This document shows, one piece after another, positions 11,542 through 22,670 of a stretch of DNA of 64,000 nt (positions are counted from its first letter, which is position 1; every line of letters starts with the position of its first letter). The notes beneath the pieces were generated by a model. The model ran no database searches and had not been told where the DNA came from. It saw only the letters and a program-made list of their open reading frames with translations. Source of the DNA: Pedinophyceae sp. YPF-701 (Eukaryota > Chlorophyta > Pedinophyceae); assembly GCA_916048055.1 (NCBI GenBank), contig CAJZHL010000001.1:434001-498000 (forward strand), written 5' to 3'. Position numbers and translations under genes: made by a program.

Positions 11542-12918
11542 TCACTTCCCCACCGCCCCGCGCACCACCGCGTCCGCGCAGTCCTCGCAGTCATCCCCAG
11601 CCGTCTTGTTCACGTCGCCAACGGTGCGCCCCTGCGCGCCCGCGCCCGCGGCGTCCAGCGCGGCGCGGAACCGCGCCTCCTCCTCGTTCCGCAGCTGGTT
11701 GGCCAGCTCCAGCCCCTGCCCCTCCTCCTCCACCTCAAAGAACGTGTACGACAGAATGATGTCCTTCACGTCGTTCATGCGCGCGTCCGTCGCGAGCTCC
11801 GGGTCGAGGTAGAAGAAGACCGGCATGTCGATGGACTCCCCGGCCTTGAGCCGCTGCTCCTCGAAGCAGAAGCACTGGATCTTGTTGAAATACACCCCCG
11901 CCTTGTTCGGGACGACGTTGTACGTCGACACCCCGACCACGTCGCGCCCGCTGCGGTTCGTCGCGTTGAAGAACGCGAGCGCGCTCTGCCCCGGCCGCAC
12001 CCACAGCTCGCGCTGGCACGGCTCGAACGTCCACGGCATCCCCGGCGACACGTACGAGTCGAACGACACGCGGACCTGCCGCTGCGCGGCCGCGGCCTCG
12101 ATCTCCTCGTTCGGGTTCAGCAGCCGGTTGCGCATCTTGTCCTCGATCGTGCGCCCGTCGTCCTGCGTCGTGCCGCCGTACCCCGTCGCCTGGCAGAACA
12201 TCTGGTAAATCGGCACCGCCAAGAAGGACACGCCGAACATCAGGGCCGCCGCGGACAGCGCGTACAGCATCGCGTCGCGCCGCCGCTGCGCCGTCTGGCC
12301 CTGCTGTGCGATCTCCCCCAGCTGCGCGGGCGGTGCGGCAGGACACGCGTGCGCCAGGTGAGGTATGGCGCGGGAACGCGAGCGGGTGTGCGAGAGAACG
12401 CGAGAGTACGGGCGCGGGAGGGAGGGCGCCGTGTGGCGAACCTGCTGGTGGATCTCCTCGGCGGTGACGCGCGTCGAGACGCGCGTGCGGCTCGGACGTG
12501 CTGGTCCAGGCCCCAACGGGCCGCTGCTGTGCGGCCTGGCGGCAGCGAACAGGGACGGTGACTGGAGCGCTGGATGCCTCGCGATGTCTGTCGCGCGGTG
12601 GGGCGGGGATTGCGCGGCGGGAGTCCTCAGCGGGGACGCACTTGGCGCTCCCCTATGGGCCCCAGAGAGCCAGGCGACTCCCCGCGCGGGAATACAGGGG
12701 GCGTGGCGCGGCGTGCTGGCCGCGTGCGCCCACGAGCAGGCTCCCTGGTGCACGAGCGTGGCCGTGTGGCGCGCGGACGGCTCGGCGCCGCTATGCCGCG
12801 CGAGGGCGGAGGCTGGGAGCGGAGCGCACGACCCGGGGCTCTGCGTGGAGCGCTCGACCAGGGCTCCGAGCCACCTTCCCGCCATCCCCGCGCCTCTATG
12901 GCTCCCGCGCAGCGCCAT
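11542..12918 (-). CDS. COX11: Cytochrome c oxidase assembly protein COX11
   Basis: COX11 is the inner mitochondrial membrane copper chaperone that inserts Cu(B) into cytochrome oxidase subunit 1. Two exons are modelled, 12918-12442 and 12321-11542, giving 418 residues. The membrane helix (AAALMFGVSFLAVPIYQMF) is followed by the intermembrane-space domain with the copper-binding CFCFEEQ motif and downstream family motifs (MPVFFYLDPE). The intron is 120 bp, a multiple of three, and carries no stop, so it is easy to miss. Removing it brings TAEEIHQQ next to LGEIAQQG. The N-terminal region of about 160 Ala/Arg/Ser-rich residues is long for a mitochondrial presequence, and a later Met may be the true start. 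The C-terminal tail is acidic and ends in a short extension. Confidence 0.9.
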   Translation of the reverse strand: MALRGSHRGAGMAGRWLGALVERSTQSPGSCAPLPASALARHSGAEPSARHTATLVHQGACSWAHAASTPRHAPCIPARGVAWLSGAHRGAPSASPLRTPAAQSPPHRATDIARHPALQSPSLFAAARPHSSGPLGPGPARPSRTRVSTRVTAEEIHQQVRHTAPSLPRPYSRVLSHTRSRSRAIPHLAHACPAAPPAQLGEIAQQGQTAQRRRDAMLYALSAAALMFGVSFLAVPIYQMFCQATGYGGTTQDDGRTIEDKMRNRLLNPNEEIEAAAAQRQVRVSFDSYVSPGMPWTFEPCQRELWVRPGQSALAFFNATNRSGRDVVGVSTYNVVPNKAGVYFNKIQCFCFEEQRLKAGESIDMPVFFYLDPELATDARMNDVKDIILSYTFFEVEEEGQGLELANQLRNEEEARFRAALDAAGAGAQGRTVGDVNKTAGDDCEDCADAVVRGAVGK

Positions 12919-13467
12919 GGCGGCGGTGGCGTGCGCTTGCGAGAAGGAGCGGCGCTGGTGCGGTCCTAGGTTTGCGTGAAGTAAGAGCGTGCAGCGCCGT
13001 GTGACACTACGCCGTTCACCCAGCGCAGAGAGCGGAGTGCGGTCGGGAGCTGGCGCGGAGTGTGCCGCGTCGCGTCCTCGCTCTGGCGTTCACGTTGGGC
13101 GCCCCGCAACACCAGACAGACCGAGTCGCTTCAACTTGACACAGGGAACGCTGTCGGGCGGGACAGTGGTCCGGAGCCCGCGGGCCAGCAGCACTCGGCT
13201 AGTGGGACGCGCTCGCAGTCGGACTCGATCGCTGGCAGCGCGGGAGGCATCGCAACCATCACGTTGAGATGTTCTGATCAGCACGCCCAGCTGCGGTGAA
13301 GCGCTGCCGTGACGAGGCTCTGCTGTAGCAGGAACGGGAGGGTCTGATACAGATACGTCGGAATCTGCGTCGCCGTGGTGGCACTGGTGCGCCAGGGTTC
13401 CGGAGCACCGCGCTGTAGGCCGAGAGCATCTCCGTGCCGGCTTCTAGGACGAACTACGGCGCCCAGG
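12919..13467. other. Divergent spacer between COX11 and the DCAF8-type gene
   Basis: About 550 bp with no gene that I can support. An upstream in-frame Met for the WD40 gene exists at 13375, so the start of that gene is not certain. Confidence 0.4.
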
Positions 13468-15070
13468 ATGATCTACGGAGCGCTTCACGACCGCAGGAGC
13501 GGCTTCTACCTTCACAGACAGTCTCTGTTTAACGAAGCGATCGTTCGGAACCATGACCTGGCCCATAGGTGCGCGGCACGTCTCATCTGCCCCACACGGA
13601 CGCCTCGCGCCGCGGCGATCCACTGGCACCGCCGTCTTGAGGCACGAGCTCCACCTCCGGCCTGTCAGGGATCGTCCGCGTCCGAGAGGCGGCGCAAGCC
13701 CCGCGTGCGTACGCACTGTCGGCGCATCCAGTCCCAGGCCAACCAACTCGCGACCCTCACGCGCCCTCTCGGCCGCAGGTTCGCGCGAGTTCGCGTCCTC
13801 GAGGGGCACATGGGGTGCGTGAACACCGTGTGCTTCAGTCCGACGGGCGAGACCCTCGTCAGCGGCTCTGACGACCAGCGCATCATCTTGTGGGACTTCG
13901 CCACGGGACAACAGAGGCTCGCCTTCAACTCGAAGCACCGCAACAACGTCTTCCAGGCGCGCATCGTCGCGCACAGCGGCGATCGCGTCCTCATCAGCTG
14001 CGCGGCCGACGGCCAGGCAAGCACCTCCGCGCCCACGCCTGTGCTCGCACAGCCGCACGCCTCGATCCACACCACGCCCCCGATAACACAGACAGCGCCG
14101 AAACCTCAGCGCCGACGACGCGAGCCACGTCACACCCCCTCAAACTAAAAAAAAAGTGTTTTTGTCCCCACGCCTCACTCCCCCCCCCCGCTCGCGCTCC
14201 GTTCCAGGTCCGGAGCCACCACCTCCAGTCCGACGGCGGCGTCACGTCGACGCTGCTCGCGCAGCACTACGGGCGCGCGCACAAGCTCTCGGTCGACCCG
14301 GGCGCGCACCAGTGCTTTCTGTCCTGCGGAGAGGACGGCATCGTGCGGCACTTCGACCTCCGCGAGCCCCGCGCCGGCAACAGAGTCCTGTTCGCCGCGT
14401 ACGCCATCCTGCCCGGCGGGCAGCCGCCTCGGCCGGGCTCGATGTCAGCGCTGGGCATCAACGCGGTGCACCACAACCCGATTGACCCCACGAAGTTCGC
14501 GCTCGGCGGCGACGACGAGTACGTGCAGATATACGACATGAGGAAGCTCGACACGGGCCGCGCGGGGGCGGCGGGAGGCAGCCCACGCCGGTCGGCGCAG
14601 AGCGGGTCGCAGATGGTGGGATCGAGCGACGGGGACGACGAGGACGACGATTCGGACATGGACTTCGCGATGCGGTTCGGGGTGCGTGCGGCTCGCCGGC
14701 GCTCGCGCGGCGTGCAGCGGCTCAACAACCAATCGGAAGGGCAACAAATGATGACGCTTGTTTGATGCGGTGCTGCGTGCTGTGGGCCGTGTCCGACCCC
14801 CGAGCGCCGCTCGTCCGCTGCGCAGATGATTCGGATGCCGCCGGAGCCGCGCGTCGGCGACGCGCCCATCGGACAGCCCGTGGGGACGCTGTGTCCGCTG
14901 CATCTGCGCGTCCACCTGCCAGGACCACCCCGGGGGCCCTACCACGTCACCTGCGTCCAGTACTCGCCCTCCGGCGAGCTCCTCGCCACGTACCACGACG
15001 ACGACCTCTACCTCTTCGCCCCCGACGGCGCCACCGAGGCGTCGGTCGCCAACAGATACGCGGCGCTCTC

Positions 15071-15102
<32 letters not shown>

Positions 15103-16316
15103 AGCCCCCGAGCCCCCGCCAGCCCCGCCGCCAGCGCCGCAGGATCCTGCGCGCGGCAGCCCCGCGCGACCCCTCCGACGAGGAGGAGGACTCCGTGGAG
15201 GAGGCGTGCAGCGACGCAGACGAGGGCGACAGCGACGACCGCACGGACGACGAGGGCGGCGGAGCGGGGCGCGAGCTGCGCGCGGAAGACGTGGTCGGGA
15301 CCGGGGAGGAGTGGTCGCGCGTCGTGCAGTGCTACTGGGGCCACCGCAACCAGCAGACGGTCAAAGGGTGCGCGTTCGCGGGGCCCAACGCGGAGTACGT
15401 GGTCAGCGGGTCGGACTGCGGGCGGCTGTTCGTGTGGTCGAAGCGCGACGGGGCGATTCAGGCCGTCCGGCGCGGCGACAACGACGTGGTGAACTGCCTT
15501 GAGCAGCACCCGGTCCTGCCAATGACCATGGCGACGAGCGGCATCGACGACAGCGTCAAGATCTGGGCGCCGACCGCGGAGGAGCCGACGGTGCCGGGGG
15601 AGCGCGAGGAGGAGGTTCGCGTGCGGAATGTGCGGAACCGGCAGCTCCCGCCCGTGTCGCTGCTGGCCAACCTGCGGCGGCAGCACATCCGCCATGTGCT
15701 GCAGATGCTGGCCGAGGCGCAGGGGCGGGAGCCGCGCGATGGGCAGGGGTTCACGTTCGAGGAGCTGTACTCTGCGAGCGAGGGCAGCGACGACGAGGAC
15801 TACGATGGCAACGACGACGACGGTAACGAGGAGGAGGGTGGGGAGGCGAGCGAGGGGGCGCGCGGGGCTGCAGGCGCTGCGGAGGTCGCGGACGGTGCTG
15901 GGGCGGCAGCGGCGGGCGCCGGCGCGGAGGCGGCTGCGGGGGCGGGGGCGGGGGGGGTTGTGGGAGGGGGGAGTGATGCTGGGGGGTCCGACGGGGAGCG
16001 GGAGGAGAGGCGGGCGGTGCGAGCGGCGCTCATCGCGGAAGCACAGGAAGAAGAAGAGGAGGAGGAGGAGGAGGTGCTGGGTCGCGGCGCGCAGCGGAGG
16101 CGGGCGTGGGCGCAGCAGGTGCGCGGTGTCGCGGACAGGGGAGAAGCACCGCCGCGCGTCGGGCCGATGTGTGTCGTATCACAGGTGGTCGTGCTGGCTT
16201 CTCCGTGTTCGTTCCCGCAGGCGCAGGAGCGGGCGCAGGACAGGCGGGACGGTGGGCGGGCGAACCGCCGGCGTGCGCGGGACAGGCGGAACCCCACGCA
16301 GTGGCTGCAGGACTGA
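13468..16316 (+). CDS. DCAF8-type WD40 protein (CUL4-DDB1 substrate receptor)
   Basis: This family recruits substrates to CUL4-DDB1 ubiquitin ligases. Five exons are modelled: 13468-13568, 13779-14016, 14208-14681, 14826-16118 and 16221-16316. The phases agree throughout. The N terminus has the family HRQSLFNE motif, then WD repeats starting LEGHMGCVNTVCF and SGSDDQRIILWDF. Further repeats follow around KLSVDPGAHQCFLSCGEDG, NPIDPTKFALGGDDEYVQI and SGSDCGRLFVW. Acidic and polyproline inserts interrupt the propeller; a CCG repeat at about 15075-15100 encodes nine prolines. The C terminus is an Asp/Glu- and Ala/Gly-rich tail ending NPTQWLQD. The second intron has a GC donor. The last intron (102 bp) is in frame without a stop and could be retained. 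It ends 27 bp from the next gene's stop. DCAF8 is the best match by motif; other DCAFs of this clade are possible. Confidence 0.85.
14017..14207 (+). other. GC-AG intron
   Basis: The exon ends in CAG and the intron begins GCAAGC; the acceptor is TTCCAG. Phase 0 on both sides joins ..ADGQ to VRSHH, as expected for this WD40 family. No usable GT donor gives the same join. Confidence 0.75.
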
Positions 16317-16343
16317 GGCCGCCGAAGAGCACACGTCGCGCGG

Positions 16344-17191
16344 CTACGTGTTGCACCGCCGCACGCAGCCCTCGCGCGGGAAGAGGTCGTAGGCGTCACC
16401 GCCGCTGCCAAACAGCTTCGAGGCGCCGCGTTTCCGCCCGGCCACGCGCACCGCCGGAGCGCCCTGAATCGAAACCGCGTCGTGGTCGCAGGGCGCGTCG
16501 AAGCGGCCCGTCGCCTGTGACGATGCCTGCGAGTTGACTGACACGCGGCGCTCCACTGCGGCGGCCAGCCGCTCAATCGTCGGTGCCAGCTGGATCGGGT
16601 GCTCGATGAGCTCGACCGCAGCGTCGTGTCCGGCGTCGCTCGTGGCGATCTCGCGCCTGGAACGCGCCATGCCCAGCACGCTTCGATCGCGACGCGTGTG
16701 CCACCTGCCGCGCCCGTCGCCTGCACGATGCGGCCCCGGGGCCACTACGAGGTACCCTGCAACGTCAAAAAGGGCCACACGTTTCCAAATGTCGCAGTCA
16801 GAGATCGCCCGGACACGCACACGGTGTCGACTAGAAACACATAGCAACCACAGTCTTCCAAACCCACGCCGCTCGGCACGCGCGGCCCACCTGCATCCAG
16901 CAGCGCCCGCGCTGGGCGCTGCAGCCCCCTCGCGCGCCTCTGCGCCGCCTCGCTGAGCATCTTGTTGAGGTACTCGGTGTCAGGGGACAGTATCAAGTTG
17001 TCCAAGGGCTGCACAACTCGCATGAAGGCCAGCTCCACGTCGTCGAGCTCCCGGTCGCGCTCGCTGCGCACGCGCGGCGGCAGCTGCGGCGACGGCGCCG
17101 TCCGCACCACCGAGCTGGCCCACATCGTGTTGAACCCGTCCCCGCGGCCGATGTGCGACGACAGCTGTGCAGCGTCCAGAAAGTACACCAT
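16344..17191 (-). CDS. Hypothetical protein, two exons, 237 aa
   Basis: I do not recognise this gene. Two exons, 17191-16891 and 16756-16344, join in phase 1 through a clean donor and acceptor (134-bp intron). The first exon contains an N-terminal FLDAAQLSSHIGRGDGFNTM stretch and a predicted helix around YLNKMLSEAAQRRARGLQ. The second exon has Arg-rich stretches, a helix around ELIEHPIQLAPTIERLAAAV, and ends FPREGCVRRCNT. There is no signal peptide or membrane segment. Support for reality comes from the long open frames, splice agreement and a tight convergent fit with the upstream WD40 gene, whose stop is 27 bp away. The start could lie further upstream in another exon. Confidence 0.5.
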
Positions 17192-17758
17192 CGGACGCGT
17201 CGGACGCCGCGAAGGAACGGCCCGGTGCTTGCACGCAGTTGCTGCGCGCGAGCAGTGTGCGCGCCGGCCCGGCGGGGGAGCGCTGTCCCGGGAACTGGCG
17301 GGTTCGACTCTGCCGAGGTGCGACGTGGGGCTGCCTGGGAGACGGCGACGGGACGTGCGGCGCGGCGGATTGGCGCTCGAGGAAGGTTCGCAAGGGTGCT
17401 TGGACCCGGTCGGTGCGCGAGTTCGGGGTGGCGTGGGGTGCGCGTGCTATTCCTGTGTCGGAAGCTGGACAGGGGGGTGTGTGATGTTAGGCTGACCTGG
17501 TCGGAGCGTCCGACATGCTCGGAGCGGCGGGGGCGTCGGGCGCGCTTGTGGGCCGTCTGGCGCGGCACGCTGCACTTGCATCCACCGCCTCGTCTGCCTT
17601 TCGGGCTGCATTGGCTCCATCGCGTGCCAGCACCTCTCTATCGAGCCACCCGCCAACAGGGTTGCGAATCAAGCGGTTCTCTCGCGTGCCTGCGACGCGC
17701 TCAAGCAGGATCTTGGCGTCCCCGCCGTCGAACGTCGTGTTTGCGTGATATTGGCGTC
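17192..17758. other. Divergent spacer, no gene seen
   Basis: 567 bp between the start of the hypothetical minus-strand gene and the start of the dehydrogenase gene. Open frames pass through it because the region is GC-rich, but none has recognisable content. Confidence 0.4.
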
Positions 17759-19612
17759 ATGTCGGGCGATCTCTTGAGCTGGCTGGAGTTCGCCGAAGGA
17801 TGCCGGGCCGCGCTGACGGACATCATGTTCCAGAAGCTCTGGCTGTGGAGAGTACCGCGTCTCGAAGACGTCGGGACGGACGACGTGTCTGCTCTGAACA
17901 TCATCGTCACGGGTGAGCGCCTCGAGCTGCCTGGGTGGGCAACGTCCAGCTGGCCGACACCTCGACCGCTGCCTCGCGAAGTTCATGCTCGAACAATGTT
18001 ACTACGGATCTCAACATGCGTATTGTGGTCAAGACCGCGCGTTACGGGCCCGAGACGGCCATTTTCTGGGACGGGGATGCAGGAGGCACATCTTCCGTGC
18101 ATGCGCGCTGTCGGTCGAGCGGCACTGTCCCAACGACCCCTCGGCCCCGCACTCGCAGGTCCGACATCCGGAATCGGCACTGAGACGGCGCGCGCGCTGG
18201 TCCTGCGCGGCGCGAACGTGTTCCTTGCGTGCCGCGACACCAACCGCGGGCGCAAGCTGCGCGACAAGTTGAAGGCAGAGGCGGTCGACGGCGGAGTCAC
18301 GGACCCGCGCATCGAAGTCATGAAGCTCGACCTGTCCTCGCTCAAGTCGGTGCGCACCCGGGCGCCCCGCCCGCAGATTCCTCGCGCCTGGTGCTGTCCG
18401 TTGCGCGAACAGTCCCTGCGACGAACCGCCGCAACGGCCCGGCCCCCGACTACACAGCCTGCGGGTCGACGGAGGCTGAGCGCCGGCGGCTCGCCCCCAG
18501 GACGCGTCGCACGTGGTACTTGTCGCATGTTGTACGTGTCGCGCACGTCAGGACAGACCGTGGCGCGCGGCGGGCCGCAGGTGAGGGACTTCGCGGCGCA
18601 GTGGGAGAAGAAGGGCGCGGAGCCCCTGCACGTGCTGATCAACAACGCGGGGATCCTGGAGCTCGGCAGCACGACGCGCGCCACCACCGTGGACGGCCTC
18701 GAGTCGCACGTGGGCACCAACCACGTCGGGCCGGCGCTCCTGACGCTGCTCATGATGCCGTACCTGCGCAAGGCCGGGGAGATGTACAAGCGCGGCGCAC
18801 GCGTCGTGAACGTGTCGTCCGTCCTCCACAAGGTGCGCCGCAACCCACCGCACAGCCGCCATACAACGCGCCGCGCCCCCCCGGGCCCGCCCACGGCCTC
18901 GTCCGCCTCAACGTCATGCTCCATCGCACCGGGCGCACCTCGGTAGTGCGAAATCGGAGCCATGCGATCGTCGGGCAGTTCTTTAATCATACACTTATGA
19001 ATCACTAGGATCGCTGCGCCGCAGATCGGGAGTATTTACCGGGACGACCCGGGTCTGGAGCAGCCCGGCGCGTGGGGGTGGCTCAAGGCGTACGCCGTGA
19101 GCAAGCTCATGGACGTGGTGTACAACGTGGAGCTGCGGCGGCGCGTGCCCGAGTCGTGGAACGTGCACTGCATGTCGCTCCACCCGGGCAACATCATGAC
19201 CGGCATCATCCGGACGTCCCCGAGGATCATCCAGCTCCTGTACAAGTGCGCCCACGCCGCACGCAGCCGCCAGGGCCCGTCTCGCGCGGGTTCAAAACAC
19301 TGAACCTGAAACCTGAACTCACGGCGTTGATTTCGCTTTCCGCTTCGCGCGTGCAGGCTGGTCGTGCCGATGACGAACATCACGGCCTCCGAGGGCGCGC
19401 GCGCCACCGTGTACTGCGCGACCAGCCGCGAGGCCCCCGCGGAGGCTGCCATGTCAGGGACCGGGGGGTACTTTTCGTCGTACTGCGCGCCGGAGAAGCC
19501 CTCGCGCGTGGCGCTCGACGAGGGCGTGGGGCAGTGGCTGTGGGACTGGACGCTCAAGGTGGCGGGGGCGGCGGAGCTGGTGGCGGCGACCGGCCTGGAC
19601 AAGCGCTGCTGA
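17759..19612 (+). CDS. Short-chain dehydrogenase/reductase (retinol dehydrogenase/WWOX-like)
   Basis: This is an NAD(P)-dependent oxidoreductase of the classical/extended SDR fold, closest in motif to the retinol dehydrogenase, WWOX and plant Tic32-like group. Five exons are modelled: 17759-17912, 18159-18349, 18581-18832, 19025-19245 and 19357-19612. They give 357 residues. The cofactor motif TGPTSGIG is split by intron 1. The structural motif is NNAG, the catalytic Ser lies in NVSSV, and the catalytic pair is in YAVSK. A 50-residue N-terminal extension with a WLWRVPRLED stretch precedes the fold, and a C-terminal helix follows it. All four introns (246, 231, 192, 111 bp) are multiples of three, and the first two lack in-frame stops. 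Substrate is unknown. Confidence 0.9.
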
Positions 19613-19768
19613 TCATTGGGTGCAACATGTGTTCGAGCCAGGCTCGTCGGGGGGAGGGGGGAGTTCCGTTGCTTCGGCGAGGCTGCCGGGCAGGATAGTC
19701 CGAGGCAGGGGATACGTGAGATGGCGTGTTCGTGTCTCGTTTGACGTGAGTTTGGTCACGGGCTCAAT

Positions 19769-20410
19769 ATGACGCACGGAGCAGTGCCGGAGCGCGAATA
19801 TGCATTGCGCGCTCTGTCGGATCCTGTGTGTGTGCGTCACAACCTGCTCGACACCGCGATCTACCACGCGGACCGCCGTGCCCTGTCCCGTCTGCGCGTG
19901 GGAGCTACGAGGCTGCGCACCTCCACGATGGCCATGGCGGACCAGGAGCAGCAGTGGCAACACACACCGCTGTCGCACCCGTCGAAAGTCTGCCGCTTCT
20001 GCGTGGACGTGGCGGCATCGCCCGCCCCGGAGGACCTCCGCCACCTGCTGCTGGACTGCTGCGCCCCAGCGGTACGCTCTCTCCGGGAACGAGCGGGCCT
20101 GGCCATGGACTCGTCTGGGCACCTCACGCTGCCACCCCCGCCCGCTGCCGATGCGCCCCTGTCGTCCACGGCAACTGTTGGACAGCGCCGCCGCTTCGCT
20201 CTCAACCGCCGGCTACGCCAGCACCTCGAGGACCTGTACGGCGCTGCAACACTCGACTCGGAAGCCGCTGCCAACGCTGCAGTGCGTTATCTCCTGAACC
20301 TCCCGAATCAGCGAGGCATGGCGATCTTTGCTCGTGGCATCGAGGATCTGCTCCAGGCCGACTCTGTCACAGCTGCCGAACCTGTTGCTACCATAACGGT
20401 GGGGGGTTAG
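19769..20410 (+). mobile_element. LINE-type reverse transcriptase C-terminal fragment or domesticated ORF
   Basis: An intact 213-residue frame without introns resembles the region after the polymerase domain in non-LTR reverse transcriptases. It has a LSRLRVGATRLR helix, then a zinc motif C-x2-C ... H-x4-C (CRFC, then EDLRHLLLDC), then a helical tail. In retroelements this lies C-terminal to the RT domain (zf-RVT type). No polymerase or endonuclease sequence is seen upstream, where the dehydrogenase gene ends at 19612. So it is either a strongly 5'-truncated LINE insertion or a small gene derived from one. An A-rich tract lies about 430 bp downstream and could be the decayed tail. The ATG start and lack of stops are odd for a dead fragment. 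Confidence 0.6.
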
Positions 20411-21069
20411 CATGACTCGCCACCTAGTCGAATGATCTTTTCAGGTCCCAAAGCCTTATGGCTGACGACGCGAAGAATGTGACACCTCACCTCAACGTCG
20501 GGTCTCAGCGCCGGACGTGTCAGGCGCCGCCGTCGCGGTGAGTCCGTGGCGCCGCTCTGCCACCTCAGCACTCGCGAGACGGGGGGCAGGAACGAAAGTG
20601 AGTTGAATTTGGGATCACAGGACGACAGTGTCACTGCATGTGGTACCCTTGCAGCGCCACCCACGCTGTCGGGCCGTGAGCGCGAGGGCATGGCACCTGG
20701 TCAGCGTTTTGAGCAGCGTTGGCTCGAATCAGCCGCTGCCGGTCGCCGGCGCATTGGACGCCGATACCGACGGATGCACGGAGGCGCTGGTACACGCGGG
20801 CTGGCACACACGCAGCAAAGCACACGTTTCAGATAAAACGAAATAGAAACAAAAAAACAAGACTATGAACGAAGAGAAGTCCGTGGCTGGGGCTGGCGCC
20901 GCGGTCGCCGCGCAATGCGCGCGGGATCCTCGACTTGGATGTACATGCGCTGCCGACCCACGTCTCCCTCCCTCACGTCCACTCCCGGCGAGGCACCCAC
21001 GCAGCTGCGCCTGAGGGGCAGGTGTCGCGGGAACCCGCGTCGACGCCAGCGCCGTCACCCGGACCGCAG
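20411..21069. other. Spacer with A-rich tract
   Basis: No gene is seen. At about 20833-20866 the plus strand is strongly A-rich (AAAACGAAATAGAAAC followed by seven A), unusual in this GC-rich window. It may mark the 3' end of the retroelement-like unit that starts before 19769. No target-site duplication was evident by eye. Confidence 0.5.
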
Positions 21070-22670
21070 TCAGCTCTGCGACGGGCTCTTCTCGTCGACC
21101 GACGACCCGCCCAGCTTCCGCTTGCTGTTCCGCGAGAACAGGCGCCGCAGCGCGCTGGGCTTCTTCGGCCCGAGGAACGTGACCTCGCCGTCCGGGGACG
21201 TGAGGCGCTGGCGCAGCACGCGCGGGGGGCTGCTGCGCTTCCTGCTCGGCGTGGCCGGGATCTCAACGTGGAGGGACTGCGAGGGGGGGTGTGTCGCGGT
21301 GCGGCTGCCGCGCAGTGCCGTGGCCGGGGTCCAGAGCTTGTTCGCGGGGCGCACTTGCACGTGCGAGGTCGACCGATAACGCTGTTCGGCTTTGCGGACC
21401 GCCGTCGTCCCGGGTTCGCCGTTGTCGGTCGCGAGGAGGTGCTGCACGAACGTGCACAGCACCCACGCCTCCACCGCCCCGCCCACCACGCGCCCCGCCA
21501 GCAGCAGCCCGCCCACCTCCCGCGACAGCGCCACGCGCACCGCCGCCGCCGCCAGCGGGCCCGCCGTCAGCGCCCCGGGCAGCGCCCCGCGCGCCAGGGC
21601 GTTTCGCAGCAGCAGCCACGCCGGCGCCGCGTCCAGGCTGGCGCCCGCGAGCCGCGCGAGCGGCGACGCGCCCTGCGCCACCTCCGCCATCCACGCCGGC
21701 GCGCCCGCGAACGCCCGCTCCCGCCACGCCCCGCCGTCCCTGCTGTTGATGGCAGCGAACGCCAGCAGCTCCAGCGCCGGCACCATCGCCGCCGCGGGCG
21801 TGCCCGGCGTCGCCGCCGCCCACACCATGCTGCGCCACAGGACCTCCGCCACGAAGCTCAGAAAGTCCGCCGCCGCCGGCCGCTCCCTCGGCAGCGTCCG
21901 CGCCGCGCGCAGCACCGCAGGCGCGACGTGGAACGCCACCGCGAACGCCGCCACCACCAGCACCGGGCGCGACAGCACCACCGCCGACGACGCCAGCACC
22001 AGGGCCAGCTTCGCCGTGCCGGCGGCGAGGCAGTTGCGCGACAGGCGCGGCGCGTCGCGCTGTTGAGCGATCTGCTGCGAGGCGTTGCAAATCTCCGACA
22101 ACCCCGGGATCGTCGCGCGTCCCGGAGTCCGACTGGCTTCCCTGCGGCGGGGACCGGGAGGACGCACGCAATCAAGCTGATTCTGCGATGCGCGCGCCGC
22201 GCCGCGGTAGGTCATGCTTGCGCCATCTTATGTCATGCAGGAGCCGGGCGCTGCGGGGCGCGCGGGCGCAGCGCGGGAGAGCGCCGCGGCCGCTGGCGGC
22301 GCGCGTACCTGCAGATGGTGTTGATGGCTCTGAGCGTGTGCTCGTCGGCGGTGTGCAGCGCCTCCACGACGGTGGCAGGTGCTGTGTTGCGCGGCGCCGC
22401 GAGGCCCTGCGCCTGGGGAGGCGGTTGCTGCGCGGCCGGGTCGGCGTCGCCGGGCACGTACGACCTTGTTCGCTGGGAGGGGACGCCTGCGGGGCACGGA
22501 ACGAGCGCGAGCGCGCGTGGAGCGCCGGGAAACGCTCGACCGGCCGCGCAAGGGCACGCGCGCCGTGCCGTCGCGCAGGCTGGCATTCTGCGGCGTTTCG
22601 ATCCGGAAACACGCAGCCTGGACATCAAAGGCGCGCGCGCGGTGGCCCAGGCACCTGGAACCGGGCGCAC
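21070..22670 (-). CDS. Unknown multi-pass membrane protein
   Basis: I do not recognise this protein. Two exons, 22670-22309 and 22141-21070, join in phase 2 for 477 residues. The N-terminal exon is Pro/Arg/Ala-rich and ends in a helix ATVVEALHTADEHTLRAINT. The second exon starts with a polar stretch, then has several Ala/Leu/Val-rich hydrophobic segments: around KLALVLASSAVVLSRPVLVV, AAFAVAFHVAPAVL, GALTAGPLAAAAVRVAL and AWVLCTFVQHLLA. The tail is basic and Ser-rich, with KKPSALRRLFSRNSKRK near the end. This suggests an integral membrane protein with a cytosolic basic C terminus. The start codon at 22670 is the first in-frame Met of the first exon and is uncertain. Confidence 0.5.

Noticed and set aside
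14445-15695. A 416-codon minus-strand open frame under the DCAF8-type gene
   Set aside because: It mirrors the WD40 coding exons in the opposite strand and lacks any recognisable fold.
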